Shown here piece after piece: positions 18,405 to 26,339 of a stretch of DNA of 64,000 bases. Each line of letters opens with the position of its first letter. Within the stretch, counting starts at the first letter, position 1. The stretch is taken from assembly GCF_000190475.1 (NCBI RefSeq), contig NZ_AEWH01000042.1:1-64000 (forward strand), given 5' to 3'. A model generated the notes under the pieces. It ran no database searches. It was not told the DNA's origin and worked only from the letters and a program-made list of their open reading frames with translations. Source of the DNA: Ornithinibacillus scapharcae TW25 (lineage in GTDB: Bacteria > Bacillota > Bacilli > Bacillales > Amphibacillaceae). A program made the translations under genes and the position numbers.

Positions 18405-19289
18405 TTAGAAACGCTGTTGAAATTTGTTTCTTATAAAGATTGCAGCTGAATTCAATACAAATAACAGTACTAGCAGAACTACAATGGTTGCCGCGGCAAG
18501 ATTTGCATATTCCGCTACCAAGGATGAATCAAGTGTCCAATAGTAAATTTGCATTGGTAGTGCAGTAAATTTATCAAATATCCCCTCTGGGAAAGGAATG
18601 ATTAATGCTGGAATACCAATAACCGTTAGTGGAGCAGTCTCACCTATCGCACGGGAAAGTGCTAGTATCGCTCCTGTTAAGATACCTGGCAAAGCTGCCG
18701 GTAAAATTACATTTTTAATAGTTTGCCATTTTGTTGCACCCATACCGTAGGATGCCTCACTTAGAAAACTGGGAACAGCACGAATTGCTTCCTGCGCAGC
18801 AACAATAACAATTGGCAGAATCAATAAGGATAGCGTTAGTCCACCAGCCAGAATAATATTTCCCATATCCATAGCACGGACAAAGATCGTTAGTCCTAAT
18901 ATTCCATACACAATAGATGGAACTCCAGCTAGATTTGAAATATTAGTTTGTATGATAGACTGAAGTTTACCTTTTTTGGCATATAGCTCTAAATATATCG
19001 CTGTTCCAATTCCTAGTATTAATGTAACTGGAGCAACAACAAGCATCATCCACAAGGTACCTAGAATAGCACCCATAATTCCCGCACGCTCTGCCGCGGT
19101 AGATAACCTACCGGTCAAGAAGTCCCAATCTATCCAACCAACACTATCGACGATTACACGATAAATTAATATCGCCAATACTATTAGGCCAAAGACTGTC
19201 GCTGCTAGAAAGATAGATTTTAGAATGTTATTTTTCGCAATTCTTCCGTTCATGCGCTTTGAAACTTGGTTCACATCGATATATTTCAT
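18405..19289 (-). CDS. pstA: Phosphate ABC transporter permease PstA
   Basis: A 294-residue permease with six helices and the EAA loop ASYGMGATKWQTIKNVILPAALPGI that docks on PstB; SRAIGETAPLTVIG is a PstA mark. I start it at ATG 19289, preceded by GGGAGGAATAC; this overlaps the last bases of pstC, consistent with coupling. A longer frame to 19331 would begin inside pstC without a ribosome binding site. Confidence 0.93.
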   Translation of the reverse strand: MKYIDVNQVSKRMNGRIAKNNILKSIFLAATVFGLIVLAILIYRVIVDSVGWIDWDFLTGRLSTAAERAGIMGAILGTLWMMLVVAPVTLILGIGTAIYLELYAKKGKLQSIIQTNISNLAGVPSIVYGILGLTIFVRAMDMGNIILAGGLTLSLLILPIVIVAAQEAIRAVPSFLSEASYGMGATKWQTIKNVILPAALPGILTGAILALSRAIGETAPLTVIGIPALIIPFPEGIFDKFTALPMQIYYWTLDSSLVAEYANLAAATIVVLLVLLFVLNSAAIFIRNKFQQRF

Positions 19290-19290
19290 T

Positions 19291-20244
19291 TTAGTATTCC
19301 TCCCTAAACTTACGAGAGACATATCTTGCAAGTAGATTCATGATTAAAGTGAATACAAATAATGTCATTGCAACAGCATACAAGCTATAATAGATTGTCG
19401 TTCCTGCTGCCGCTTCTCCACCAGATACTTCTACAATATAAGCTGTCATCGTCTGCATCGATTGTGTGATATCAAATGTGAAGTTTTTCGAGCTACCACT
19501 TGCAATCGTAACAATCATGGTTTCTCCAATTGCTCTAGAAATTCCAAGTACAAAGGATGCGATAATTCCAGAAAGTGCTGCTGGTATTACAACCTTGAAC
19601 GTAGTTTCTAGCTTTGTGGAACCTAGACCTAATGCTCCTTCACGCATTGCTTTTGGCACAGCGCTCATTGCATCTTCTGAAAGGGAAGCGATCATTGGAA
19701 TAATCATAATCCCCATCACAATACCAGGACTTAATATATTGGTTGCCGCTACATCTGGCCAGATGGAACGGATAAGTGGTGTGACGAAAGTAAAGGCAAA
19801 AAATCCATAAACAATTGTCGGAATACCTGCTAGAATTTCAAGCATTGGCTTAATTACTCTTCTGACACGATCAGATGCATATTCGCTCAAATAGATTGCC
19901 GCCATAATTCCAATAGGTCCGGCAACAAGCATGGCGATAACAGAAGAAATAATGGTACCGTTTATGAGAGGTAATACGCCAAATTCCGGGTTTTGGCTCA
20001 TTGGTTTTAAGACTGTACCTGTAAAGAAGTCCCAAATCGGCACAAGCTTAAAAAACTCGATGGTTTCTGTTAAAAGTGTAAAGACTATTCCAACCGTAGT
20101 AAAAACCGTAATGATTGCAAATAAAAATAAGATGATTGGAATAATCTTTTCCGTTACAGTAGAAAAACTTTTTGCCTGTTTGTTTTTGGCAATCATTCCT
20201 TTAACATCTACATAATTATTTTTTGCGTTGTTGTTTGCTGCCAT
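19291..20244 (-). CDS. pstC: Phosphate ABC transporter permease PstC
   Basis: A 317-residue permease, partner of PstA. Helices and the motif GALGLGSTKLETTFKVVIPAALSGIIASFVLGISRAIGETMIVTIASG identify it. ATG at 20244 has GGAAGGAGAG 9-13 bases upstream, better than the TTG 21 bases earlier that lies in the ribosome binding site itself. It follows pstS after a ~105-bp gap with a hairpin, and ends two bases before pstA begins. Confidence 0.93.
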   Translation of the reverse strand: MAANNNAKNNYVDVKGMIAKNKQAKSFSTVTEKIIPIILFLFAIITVFTTVGIVFTLLTETIEFFKLVPIWDFFTGTVLKPMSQNPEFGVLPLINGTIISSVIAMLVAGPIGIMAAIYLSEYASDRVRRVIKPMLEILAGIPTIVYGFFAFTFVTPLIRSIWPDVAATNILSPGIVMGIMIIPMIASLSEDAMSAVPKAMREGALGLGSTKLETTFKVVIPAALSGIIASFVLGISRAIGETMIVTIASGSSKNFTFDITQSMQTMTAYIVEVSGGEAAAGTTIYYSLYAVAMTLFVFTLIMNLLARYVSRKFREEY

Positions 20245-20277
20245 TTTACGCAGCTCTCCTTCCAAATCTTAAAGTCA

Positions 20278-20311
20278 ATAAGATGAGAGCTATTTCGTGC
20301 CCTCATCTTAT
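20278..20311 (-). terminator. Hairpin between pstS and pstC, partial terminator or mRNA stabiliser
   Basis: ATAAGATGAG (20278-20287) and CTCATCTTAT (20302-20311), a perfect 10-bp stem with a 14-base loop but no long T run on the operon strand. In B. subtilis the binding-protein gene is also expressed far above the downstream pst genes; a hairpin here would do this by protecting the upstream mRNA or by partial termination. Confidence 0.55.
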
Positions 20312-20349
20312 GATTCCTGTGTGCAAAAGTCTCATCGTTGACTATTCAA

Positions 20350-21354
20350 TTATTTAATTGCATTAAGCTCATCGACTAATGCTTGTGCTTCTTCCTCTGG
20401 AATTGGAGCAAAACCAGTTTCACCAGCAAAGTCATTTGTGCTTTCCATTACATAGATCGCATAATCCAATACTTGTGCTTTTTCTTTTGCATTATTTACG
20501 TTCAAGTATGTGAATACTGGACGTGTAAATCCTGCATAATCTCCATCTTCTGCGATTGTATCAAGAGATGGTACAACAGCACCTTCACCAAAGTCGATTC
20601 CTACAGCATTAACCTTTTCTTTATTGCTATCATAGTAACCAAAACCAAAGAATCCAATTGCATTTGTATCTTCAGAAACTAATGTAACCAATGTTGAATA
20701 ATCTTGTTGTAGGTTAATACCTTCCACTAAATCTTGCTCTTCTAAAATATTTTCGTAGAAGAATTCATACGTACCATGGTTTTCATTTGGACCATATGTT
20801 TGGATTTTTTCACTTGGCCAGTCAGGATTAATATCAGACCAGTTTGTATATTCACCAAGGAAGATTCCTTTTACTTGATCTACTGTTAATTCCGTAGCCC
20901 AATCATTGTCAGGGTGCGTTACAATTGTTAAACCATCTAGAGCTACTTTTAGTTCCATTACTTCTATTCCAAGCTCGTCTGCTTTTGCCTTTTCTTCATC
21001 TTTAATGACACGTGATGCATCGTTAAAGTCTGTACCGTTTTCTTGTAAGAACTTTTCAAATCCTGCTGATGTACCTGCGCGACTTACCTCTACTGATACA
21101 CCTGGTTGTTCGTTAAGCATATATTCTTCAGCTAATCTGGACATTAAAGGATAAACTGTACCAGATCCATCAATTACTACACTACCTTCTAATTCTTCTG
21201 AAGCTCCCTCATCATTACCATTTTCTGTGTTTTCTGAAGCGTTATCTCCTGTATTGCTATCGTCCTTGCTATCGCCCTCGCTATCCCCACAAGCAACTAA
21301 CATGATAGCTAGTGCCGCTACAAATAGGAACATTAAATACTTTTTGAACTTCAT
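20350..21354 (-). CDS. pstS: Phosphate-binding lipoprotein PstS
   Basis: A 334-residue substrate-binding lipoprotein. The signal peptide ends with MLVAC, Cys22 being the lipid anchor; an acidic Ser/Asp/Asn linker follows, then the binding domain starting EGSVVIDGSGTVYPLMSRLAEEY, with SRAGTSAGFEKFL and the later GPNENHGTYEFF, which line the phosphate pocket in this family. ATG at 21354 has GGGGAGGACAA upstream. First gene of the pst operon, behind PhoP-box-like repeats at 21445-21467. Confidence 0.93.
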   Translation of the reverse strand: MKFKKYLMFLFVAALAIMLVACGDSEGDSKDDSNTGDNASENTENGNDEGASEELEGSVVIDGSGTVYPLMSRLAEEYMLNEQPGVSVEVSRAGTSAGFEKFLQENGTDFNDASRVIKDEEKAKADELGIEVMELKVALDGLTIVTHPDNDWATELTVDQVKGIFLGEYTNWSDINPDWPSEKIQTYGPNENHGTYEFFYENILEEQDLVEGINLQQDYSTLVTLVSEDTNAIGFFGFGYYDSNKEKVNAVGIDFGEGAVVPSLDTIAEDGDYAGFTRPVFTYLNVNNAKEKAQVLDYAIYVMESTNDFAGETGFAPIPEEEAQALVDELNAIK

Positions 21355-21444
21355 CAAAATTGTCCTCCCCAAAGTGCAATTTATGTTTTGTGGGTTTCCC
21401 CTTTACAAGTACAAGTATAAGAGCTGAATATTAACTGCATGTGT

Positions 21445-21467
21445 TGTAAATGTAAAGGGTTTGTAAA
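21445..21467 (-). promoter_or_regulatory. PhoP-box-like repeats of the pst promoter
   Basis: On the operon strand, TTTACA (21467-21462), 5-bp spacer, TTTACA (21456-21451) and a directly abutting TTTACA (21450-21445). Sites of TT(A/T/C)ACA at ~11-bp spacing are bound by PhoP~P in Bacillus. A TATACT-type -10 lies about 25 bp downstream (near 21417). This fits induction by phosphate starvation. Confidence 0.65.
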
Positions 21468-21582
21468 TTTATAAAACATTCATTGATAAGTCTAATTTCC
21501 TATTTTGAAATTATAGCGAGAACACGTTGGACAACCTGTTATTTCGTGTTAAAATTTAGATAAGGATGAAAAAGGGGAAATT

Positions 21583-22155
21583 ATGATGAGTCTATGGATG
21601 AGGAAAATAGCCGTTGCATTAATTGCGATTATGACTTTAGGGTTGTATACACCTACTTATCTAATTACAGATGAAGATAATAATGAGGTAGTATCCCCCG
21701 AAGGAAGTAATCAGGGAAACTTTGCTGTTAACGATACCACCGAGGCTACCGTAAACGAAGATACTGACCCATTTCGTACTTTAACAGAAAAGGCAAAAGA
21801 GCAAAGCTTTACGAAATTCGGACCAAAAATTTCTGAAAAAGTAGAAGATGAGTTCAATCAGTTCATATTACCTAATATCGAACACGCATTAGCCTCTATT
21901 ATTCAGGATGACAATGCATCATACTTCTCTATAACAGAGCAACCATCAAGTGGTTATGGAGAAAGAATATTTAATGTGTACAATGAAATGACTAAAGAAG
22001 ACATCGCTAAATTCCATGTAAGAAGAGATAATCGTCCACATGATGGTTATTGGTTTAATTTTCATTATCACTTAAAGGAAGACAACTTTGAAACTCACCA
22101 CACATTAGGTGAGATTTACTGGGATAAAAATACGCCTCCAAAATGGATGGCATAA
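21583..22155 (+). CDS. YpjP-like protein
   Basis: A 190-residue protein with an N-terminal signal/anchor (LWMRKIAVALIAIMTLGLYTPTYL) and a C-terminal domain that reads like B. subtilis YpjP: FTKFGPKISEKVEDEFNQFILPNIEHAL, FHVRRDNRPHDGYWFNFHYH and HHTLGEIYWDKNTPPKWM. The protein is confined to spore-forming Bacilli as far as I know; function unresolved. It is exported or membrane-anchored. AAAGGGGAAATT precedes the ATGATG start. Single gene, divergent from pst. Confidence 0.82.
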   Translation: MMSLWMRKIAVALIAIMTLGLYTPTYLITDEDNNEVVSPEGSNQGNFAVNDTTEATVNEDTDPFRTLTEKAKEQSFTKFGPKISEKVEDEFNQFILPNIEHALASIIQDDNASYFSITEQPSSGYGERIFNVYNEMTKEDIAKFHVRRDNRPHDGYWFNFHYHLKEDNFETHHTLGEIYWDKNTPPKWMA

Positions 22156-22182
22156 ATTAAAATAAAGACAAAAGCTTAAAGA

Positions 22183-22230
22183 AAAATGGTTCCGATATCC
22201 TAAAACGATAAATCGGAGCCATTTTCATTT
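22183..22230 (+). terminator. Terminator of the ypjP-like gene
   Basis: AAAATGGTTCCGA (22183-22195) pairs with TCGGAGCCATTTT (22213-22225), 13 positions with one G-T, then CATTTT. It also faces the convergent MBL-fold gene. Confidence 0.75.
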
Positions 22231-22263
22231 TGGTTAGTACTTCCTAACTTCCCCTATTCCTCA

Positions 22264-23129
22264 TTATAAAATAAATTCCATACCCTCATCAGCGATGTAA
22301 AACCCTCGCATTTCAATATCTCTTCTTACTTCACCATTAAGATTAACAGCTGGATTAGAATGATTTAAATGTGTAAAGAAGATTTGTGTGTCTGACGTAA
22401 CCTCTTGAAGTTTATCCATAGTAACCGTCATTAATGGATGAGGAATTTCTCGATAGTCACGCTTAATATGTTCTAAATCCTTTGAAGAATGGAAAGTTCC
22501 ATCTAATAAACAAATGTCGGCTTTTTTACTAGCTTCTACAATATCTACTTCCCATTCCTCCCATCGATCAATATCCGGAATATATAGTACTTTTTATTTG
22601 GGCCATTGATCCAAAAACCGAATGTCTCAGAAAATTCATTTCGATGTGGGACAGAAATCGGTGTCACCGATACAGAATTAGAAATACTAACAGGGCTGTC
22701 ATTTCTCAATTCCTTCAATATAATATTATCTTGTTTGGTTAATAGGCTCCAAGGTGCATTATTTTCAAGCATCCCTTTCAATTTCGCTCCTGTAAATACA
22801 GGTACTTGATTAGCATTAATACTCTCTTTACCTAAGAATAGTAGACCTGGAAGGTGTCCCATGTGTGCATGGGTTAAAAAGATACTGCTCATTATTTGGC
22901 CCTCCAAATGATATGATTGCTGAAGCTTTGACATTTGCTCTTTCATATCAGGAGTTGCATCAATTAAGTGCCATTTCTTCTCATCCGATAATATAATCGC
23001 AAGGGAAGCTGCAGAGCGCCTGAGAAGATGATTATCCTTTGAGACTTTGCAGTTTTCACAAAAACAGTTTGGATGTGGAATCCCACCATCTTGCGCAGTT
23101 CCGATTACTGATAAAATTACGCTGCTCAT
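22264..23129 (-). pseudogene. PqqB-like MBL-fold hydrolase, frameshifted
   Basis: A metallo-beta-lactamase-fold protein broken by one frameshift. From ATG 23129 the frame reads SVIGTAQDGGIPHPNC, two CxxC-like pairs (CFCENC), the metal motif THAHMGH and FGFWINGPNKK, then goes out of frame at the A5 run (plus-strand T5, 22591-22595). One extra A would restore the next frame, which continues with LYIPDIDRWEEW, ADICLLDGTFHS, FFTHLNHSNP and ends at TAA 22264-22266, giving ~288 residues. This matches PqqB-like hydrolases in full length. The motif is HxHxGH rather than HxHxDH, as in the PqqB branch. It overlaps nhaC by 4 bases and shares its tyrosine T-box control. Real mutation or sequencing error cannot be separated here. 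Confidence 0.8.
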
Positions 23130-24541
23130 GCTATATCATCTCCTTTTTCTATTCGTACGTTATTGGTGTATTCTTTTCGAGTAATTGTCCATCCTGTATA
23201 TCCAAAGAGTATATTAATAAGAGGAACAAGAATGACAAAGAACGAAAATGGGATAAATTCTGCAGGGCTTGTCCCGAGAATGTCTGCAGCAAAAACTGCG
23301 GGAACACCCCAAGGTACCAAATTTATACCGACTGTCCCTGCCGATTCTACCGCACGGGAAAGGTTTTTTGTATCTATTCCCATTTCTTTATATTTATACT
23401 CAAACGTTCGCGCTGGTAGAATTATCGCTAGAAACTGTGCACCAGTAGTAAATGCTATGAGAAAAGTTGATAAAATTGTAGTTGAAATTAAGGCACCTGT
23501 TGTTCGAACTGTTGCCATTATCTTTCTAGTTAACACATAGAATGCTCCTGTTCTCTCCAGCACCCCTCCTAGAGCGGTTGCTAAAATTAAAATAGAAACC
23601 GTACCTAGCATAGAGGTTAAACCACCGTTATTTAATAAAGAATTGATTGCAGTAACTTCTGATTCTCCCGTAAACCCATTGGTCATGGTTTGGATAATAT
23701 TCGTTATAGATTCACCTTGTATAATTACTGCTAATACAGCACCTAATAAACTAACTGTCATTAAGGCTGGTATGGCAGGTATTTTTTTAAGCATGATAAT
23801 GATTGTTACTATCGGCATAAAGAGTAATAGTGGATGAATAATAAATAACTTTTCTAATCCTTCTTGTATACTGTTGATTGTTTGTAAATCTGTAATACCA
23901 CTACCTATATTCGTATTACTCACAATCCAAAATAAAAGTATAGAGATTACAAATGCAGGAATTGTATCCCAAAGCATGTGTTTAACATGACTAAACAAAT
24001 CCGTACCTGCCATTGCTGGTGCTATGTTAGTGGTATCTGACAACGGAGAAAGTTTATCACCGAAGTAAGCACCTGAAATAATGGCACCTGCAGTAATTCC
24101 TGCGGGAAAGCCGAGTCCTTCCCCAATAATCATAAACGCCAGACCAACTGTCGCAATGGAAGTGAATGAGCTACCGAGCGATACTGCGACAAGACCGGTA
24201 ACTAGTGCAACTATTGGAACAAATACTTCCGGTCGAATCATTATCAGGCCGTAATAGATAATAGTAGGGATGACTCCACTTGCAATCCAAGACCCAACAA
24301 TCGTTCCTATAATTAATAGAATGAATACTGCTGGCAAAGCTTTGCTAACACCGTCTATCATCATCGTTTGTATTTCATCCCATTTCCAACCACTTACAAA
24401 CGCTATGAGCGAGGCAGCTATAATACCGAAAATCAACGGAAAGTGCATACCTGCACCCCACAAGAACACAGATAAAGATGCCGTTATAATAATCGTAATG
24501 ATTGGTAATATTGCTAATCCTAGCGACAATTCCTTTTTCAT
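23126..24541 (-). CDS. NhaC family Na+/H+ antiporter (possible tyrosine transporter)
   Basis: A 471-residue NhaC-superfamily membrane protein with ~11-12 helices; marks are VAVSLGSSFTSIATVGLAFMIIG, SGAYFGDKLSPLSDTTNIAPAMAGTDLFSHVKHMLW and the C-terminal GTVGINLVPWGVPAVFAADILG. NhaC exchanges sodium for protons, but family members preceded by tyrosine T-boxes (YheL-type) have been proposed to carry tyrosine. Here two tyrosine-specifier T-boxes lie directly upstream, supporting amino-acid transport. ATG at 24541 follows AGGAGGAG at 5-12 bases. Downstream, the MBL-fold gene overlaps by 4 bases. Confidence 0.85.
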   Translation of the reverse strand: MKKELSLGLAILPIITIIITASLSVFLWGAGMHFPLIFGIIAASLIAFVSGWKWDEIQTMMIDGVSKALPAVFILLIIGTIVGSWIASGVIPTIIYYGLIMIRPEVFVPIVALVTGLVAVSLGSSFTSIATVGLAFMIIGEGLGFPAGITAGAIISGAYFGDKLSPLSDTTNIAPAMAGTDLFSHVKHMLWDTIPAFVISILLFWIVSNTNIGSGITDLQTINSIQEGLEKLFIIHPLLLFMPIVTIIIMLKKIPAIPALMTVSLLGAVLAVIIQGESITNIIQTMTNGFTGESEVTAINSLLNNGGLTSMLGTVSILILATALGGVLERTGAFYVLTRKIMATVRTTGALISTTILSTFLIAFTTGAQFLAIILPARTFEYKYKEMGIDTKNLSRAVESAGTVGINLVPWGVPAVFAADILGTSPAEFIPFSFFVILVPLINILFGYTGWTITRKEYTNNVRIEKGDDIA

Positions 24542-24568
24542 GATAACTCCTCCTATTTTTTAATCCAC

Positions 24569-24795
24569 AAAAAAAAGCCCTCATCCCAATAAAGGGACGA
24601 AAGCTCCGTGGTACCACCCTAATTAGTAGACTCCTGTCTACTCACTCTACTAGATAACGGCCGAAACCGGAAAAAATCAGCTCCCTATTTGTAATTCGCC
24701 CTACATCTTGCCTGATTTTCACCAACCATCAGGTCTCTGTTTTCAAGAGTTGTAGAAACTACTAGAATAGTTCATTGCTTTTTAAAATATCAACT
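24569..24795 (-). ncRNA. T-box leader 2 (proximal), tyrosine specifier
   Basis: Read leftward, all T-box parts are present: Stem I with GGTTGGTG distal loop, a specifier loop GAATTACAAATAGGGAGC with TAC (Tyr) at 24693-24691, the CCGTTATC element, the T-box AGGGTGGTACCACG (24620-24607) that pairs with uncharged tRNA, and a terminator hairpin whose arms (24605-24594 and 24587-24576) pair over 12 bp and run into eight T. Uncharged tRNA-Tyr would allow the antiterminator and read-through into nhaC. Confidence 0.93.
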
Positions 24796-24815
24796 TTTAT
24801 TTACCTAAGATGATT

Positions 24816-24892
24816 AGAAAAACTCGCATTCGCACGTCTTTTAGCGAATGTGTTAGTTTTTCTTATGTCGGCGGAAAGTTTTTACACTTTCC
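24816..24892 (-). terminator. Two hairpins between the tandem T-boxes
   Basis: AGAAAAACT...CATTCGC / GCGAATG...AGTTTTTCT (24863-24844 with 24833-24816) makes a 9+7-bp stem ending in TTTTTCT; GGAAAGT/ACTTTCC (24892-24886 with 24879-24873) forms a second small stem. The first could act as a further terminator between the leaders. Neither belongs to the standard T-box architecture. Confidence 0.5.
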
Positions 24893-24899
24893 TAACTAC

Positions 24900-25126
24900 A
24901 AAAAAACCTCCATCCCAAAAAAAGGGACGGAGGCTCCGCGGTACCACCCTAGTTAGCAGATTTCTCTGCTCGCTTTGTATTAGATAACGGCCGAAACCGG
25001 AAAAAATCAGCTCCCTATTTGTAATTCACTATACACCTTGCCTGATTTACACCATCCACCAGGTCTCTATGTTTCAAGTATGTATAAGCTACTGGAATAG
25101 TTCTACGCTTTTCCTTCATGAAGTTA
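24900..25126 (-). ncRNA. T-box leader 1 (distal), tyrosine specifier
   Basis: A complete second T-box: distal-loop GGATGGTG, specifier GAATTACAAATAGGGAGC with TAC (Tyr) at 25023-25021, CCGTTATC element, T-box AGGGTGGTACCGCG (24950-24937), and terminator CCTCCGTCCC / GGGATGGAGG with T run (24933-24900). Large blocks around the specifier and the CCGGTTTCGGCCGTTATC region are identical to leader 2, showing an internal duplication; the peripheral stems have diverged. Confidence 0.93.
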
Positions 25127-25132
25127 AAGAAC

Positions 25133-25161
25133 ATAGTATAGGATTATTTTATAATTGTCAA
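25133..25161 (-). promoter_or_regulatory. Sigma-A promoter of the tandem T-box operon
   Basis: Reading leftward: TTGACA (25161-25156), exactly 17 bp, TACTAT (25138-25133). Transcription would begin near 25126, just ahead of Stem I of the distal T-box. No second promoter is seen between the two leaders. Confidence 0.75.
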
Positions 25162-25231
25162 TGGTTTTTAAAAAATCAGGAATTACATGAAAATAAATCG
25201 CGCAAATTCACAGGGAATAATCATAAATTTG

Positions 25232-25261
25232 GGGTAGATTCATTCGTGCATGAGTCTACCC
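25232..25261. terminator. Hairpin after sspH copy 1, possible terminator
   Basis: GGGTAGATTCA (25232-25242) and TGAGTCTACCC (25251-25261), 11 bp with one mismatch, no strong T run on either side. It separates the sspH genes from the T-box promoter. Confidence 0.4.
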
Positions 25262-25276
25262 AATAATTTTAGTATT

Positions 25277-25456
25277 TTATATTTGTTCATATAAATTAGT
25301 AAGTTGCACTTCCAATTCACTTTGAGGGTCATCTAATGGAAATATTCTAGCTGTACCATTCTCATTCACTTGTTGTATATAAACCTGTTTTCCATTATAG
25401 GTAACATTTTTCATTGTTGGTGATGCAGCAATTTCCATTGCTCTCATACGATGCAT
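25277..25456 (-). CDS. sspH: Small acid-soluble spore protein, H type (copy 1)
   Basis: A 59-residue protein closely matching B. subtilis SspH: MHRMRAMEIAASPTMKNV, then VTYNGKQVYIQQVNENGTARIFPLDDPQSELEVQLTNLYE. SspH-type SASPs are made in the forespore under sigma-G and stored in the spore core. GGAGGAGATAGAA is a strong ribosome binding site. The gene is too short for most ORF cutoffs. It lies 17 bp downstream of a second, diverged copy, probably in one transcript. Confidence 0.88.
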   Translation of the reverse strand: MHRMRAMEIAASPTMKNVTYNGKQVYIQQVNENGTARIFPLDDPQSELEVQLTNLYEQI

Positions 25457-25473
25457 TTTCTATCTCCTCCAAA

Positions 25474-25662
25474 TTAAATACTAATAGGACCGGTTTCGTT
25501 TAACCCTTCTAAATCAACCTCTTGTTCATGATTCATGGAATCAAGCGGAAAAACCTTAGCGGTATGTTGATTAACTTCCTGGAGATATACCGGGATACCA
25601 TGATAATGCACATTAACAAATACATCCGAGTTCATTATTTTCTCTGCACGTTGCATATCCAT
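25474..25662 (-). CDS. sspH: Small acid-soluble spore protein, H type (copy 2)
   Basis: A 62-residue SspH relative: MDMQRAEKIMNSDVFVNVHYHGIPVYLQEVNQHTAKVFPLDSMNHEQEVDLEGLNETG. It keeps the RA-x2-I-x2-S, YxG-x-PVYLQxVN and AxVFPLD blocks of the family but is clearly diverged from copy 1, so the duplication is old. GGGAGGCTAGAAA precedes the ATG. Same strand as copy 1, 17 bp ahead of it. Both point to an endospore former. Confidence 0.85.
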   Translation of the reverse strand: MDMQRAEKIMNSDVFVNVHYHGIPVYLQEVNQHTAKVFPLDSMNHEQEVDLEGLNETGPISI

Positions 25663-25823
25663 TTTCTAGCCTCCCTTTCATTGCCTTATTATTTTCTTCG
25701 AATTTTCACTTCCTATGTTAGGAGAAAAAGTGCTCCTTTGATACATATTTCCAGTTCAGCTGTATCGAATAATCTTTACGGAACATATATTGAAATGATT
25801 ATGAACTTAAAAGGGAGGAAGTC

Positions 25824-26306
25824 ATGAAAATTCTATTCAGAAACATCATTGGAGCCGCCGTTTTCCTTTTGATACTATTAACAGGATGTACAGAGAAGGA
25901 AGAAGTGGATTCCAAGGAATTCGAGCATGCATCAGAAGAGGTTGCTTATGATTATTACAATAACTTGAAGGACAGTAATTTTGAGGATGCACTTCAATTA
26001 ATAAACGATTCCTATTTGGAATACATTGGATTTACTGAACGTGATTATATTAATACGTTTAAAGATAGAATTACACTAGAGGACTGGAAAATCACCAAGA
26101 TTGAGGTACGGTCTAGTGAAGAAGTGACGGATGAAGTGACGATTGCACCTCAGCTTCAACCATTACTAACAGAAAGTGTTAACTATCTCGTCATACTGGA
26201 TTTAGAAATAGAAAATCAAGGGGAAAAAATTGGGGTTGTTGATCATGTCATCCTATCGCAGAATGATAAGAAGAATTGGAAGATTAATGGTATTATATCC
26301 TACTAA
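25824..26306 (+). CDS. Small lipoprotein, NTF2-like
   Basis: A 160-residue predicted lipoprotein: signal peptide MKILFRNIIGAAVFLLILLTGC with lipid Cys22, an acidic region, then a domain of ~115 residues with the pattern AYDYYNNLKDSNFEDALQLINDSYLEYIG... IGVVDHVILSQNDKKNWKINGIISY, which looks like an NTF2/SnoaL-type fold seen in Bacillus lipoproteins of unknown role. Strong GGAGG precedes the ATG. Single gene, closed by the terminator at 26308. Confidence 0.75.
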   Translation: MKILFRNIIGAAVFLLILLTGCTEKEEVDSKEFEHASEEVAYDYYNNLKDSNFEDALQLINDSYLEYIGFTERDYINTFKDRITLEDWKITKIEVRSSEEVTDEVTIAPQLQPLLTESVNYLVILDLEIENQGEKIGVVDHVILSQNDKKNWKINGIISY

Positions 26307-26307
26307 A

Positions 26308-26331
26308 AAAAAGCCCTCCTAGGGGCTTTTT
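26308..26331. terminator. Terminator of the lipoprotein gene
   Basis: AAAAAGCCCT and AGGGGCTTTTT around a short loop, with T run right and A run left, so it can serve the convergent gene as well. Confidence 0.75.
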
Positions 26332-26339
26332 GGTTAGGA

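Noticed and set aside
20278-20311. pstS-pstC hairpin as an ordinary terminator
   Set aside because: No T run on the operon strand and pstC, A and B have no other promoter visible, so full termination is unlikely.
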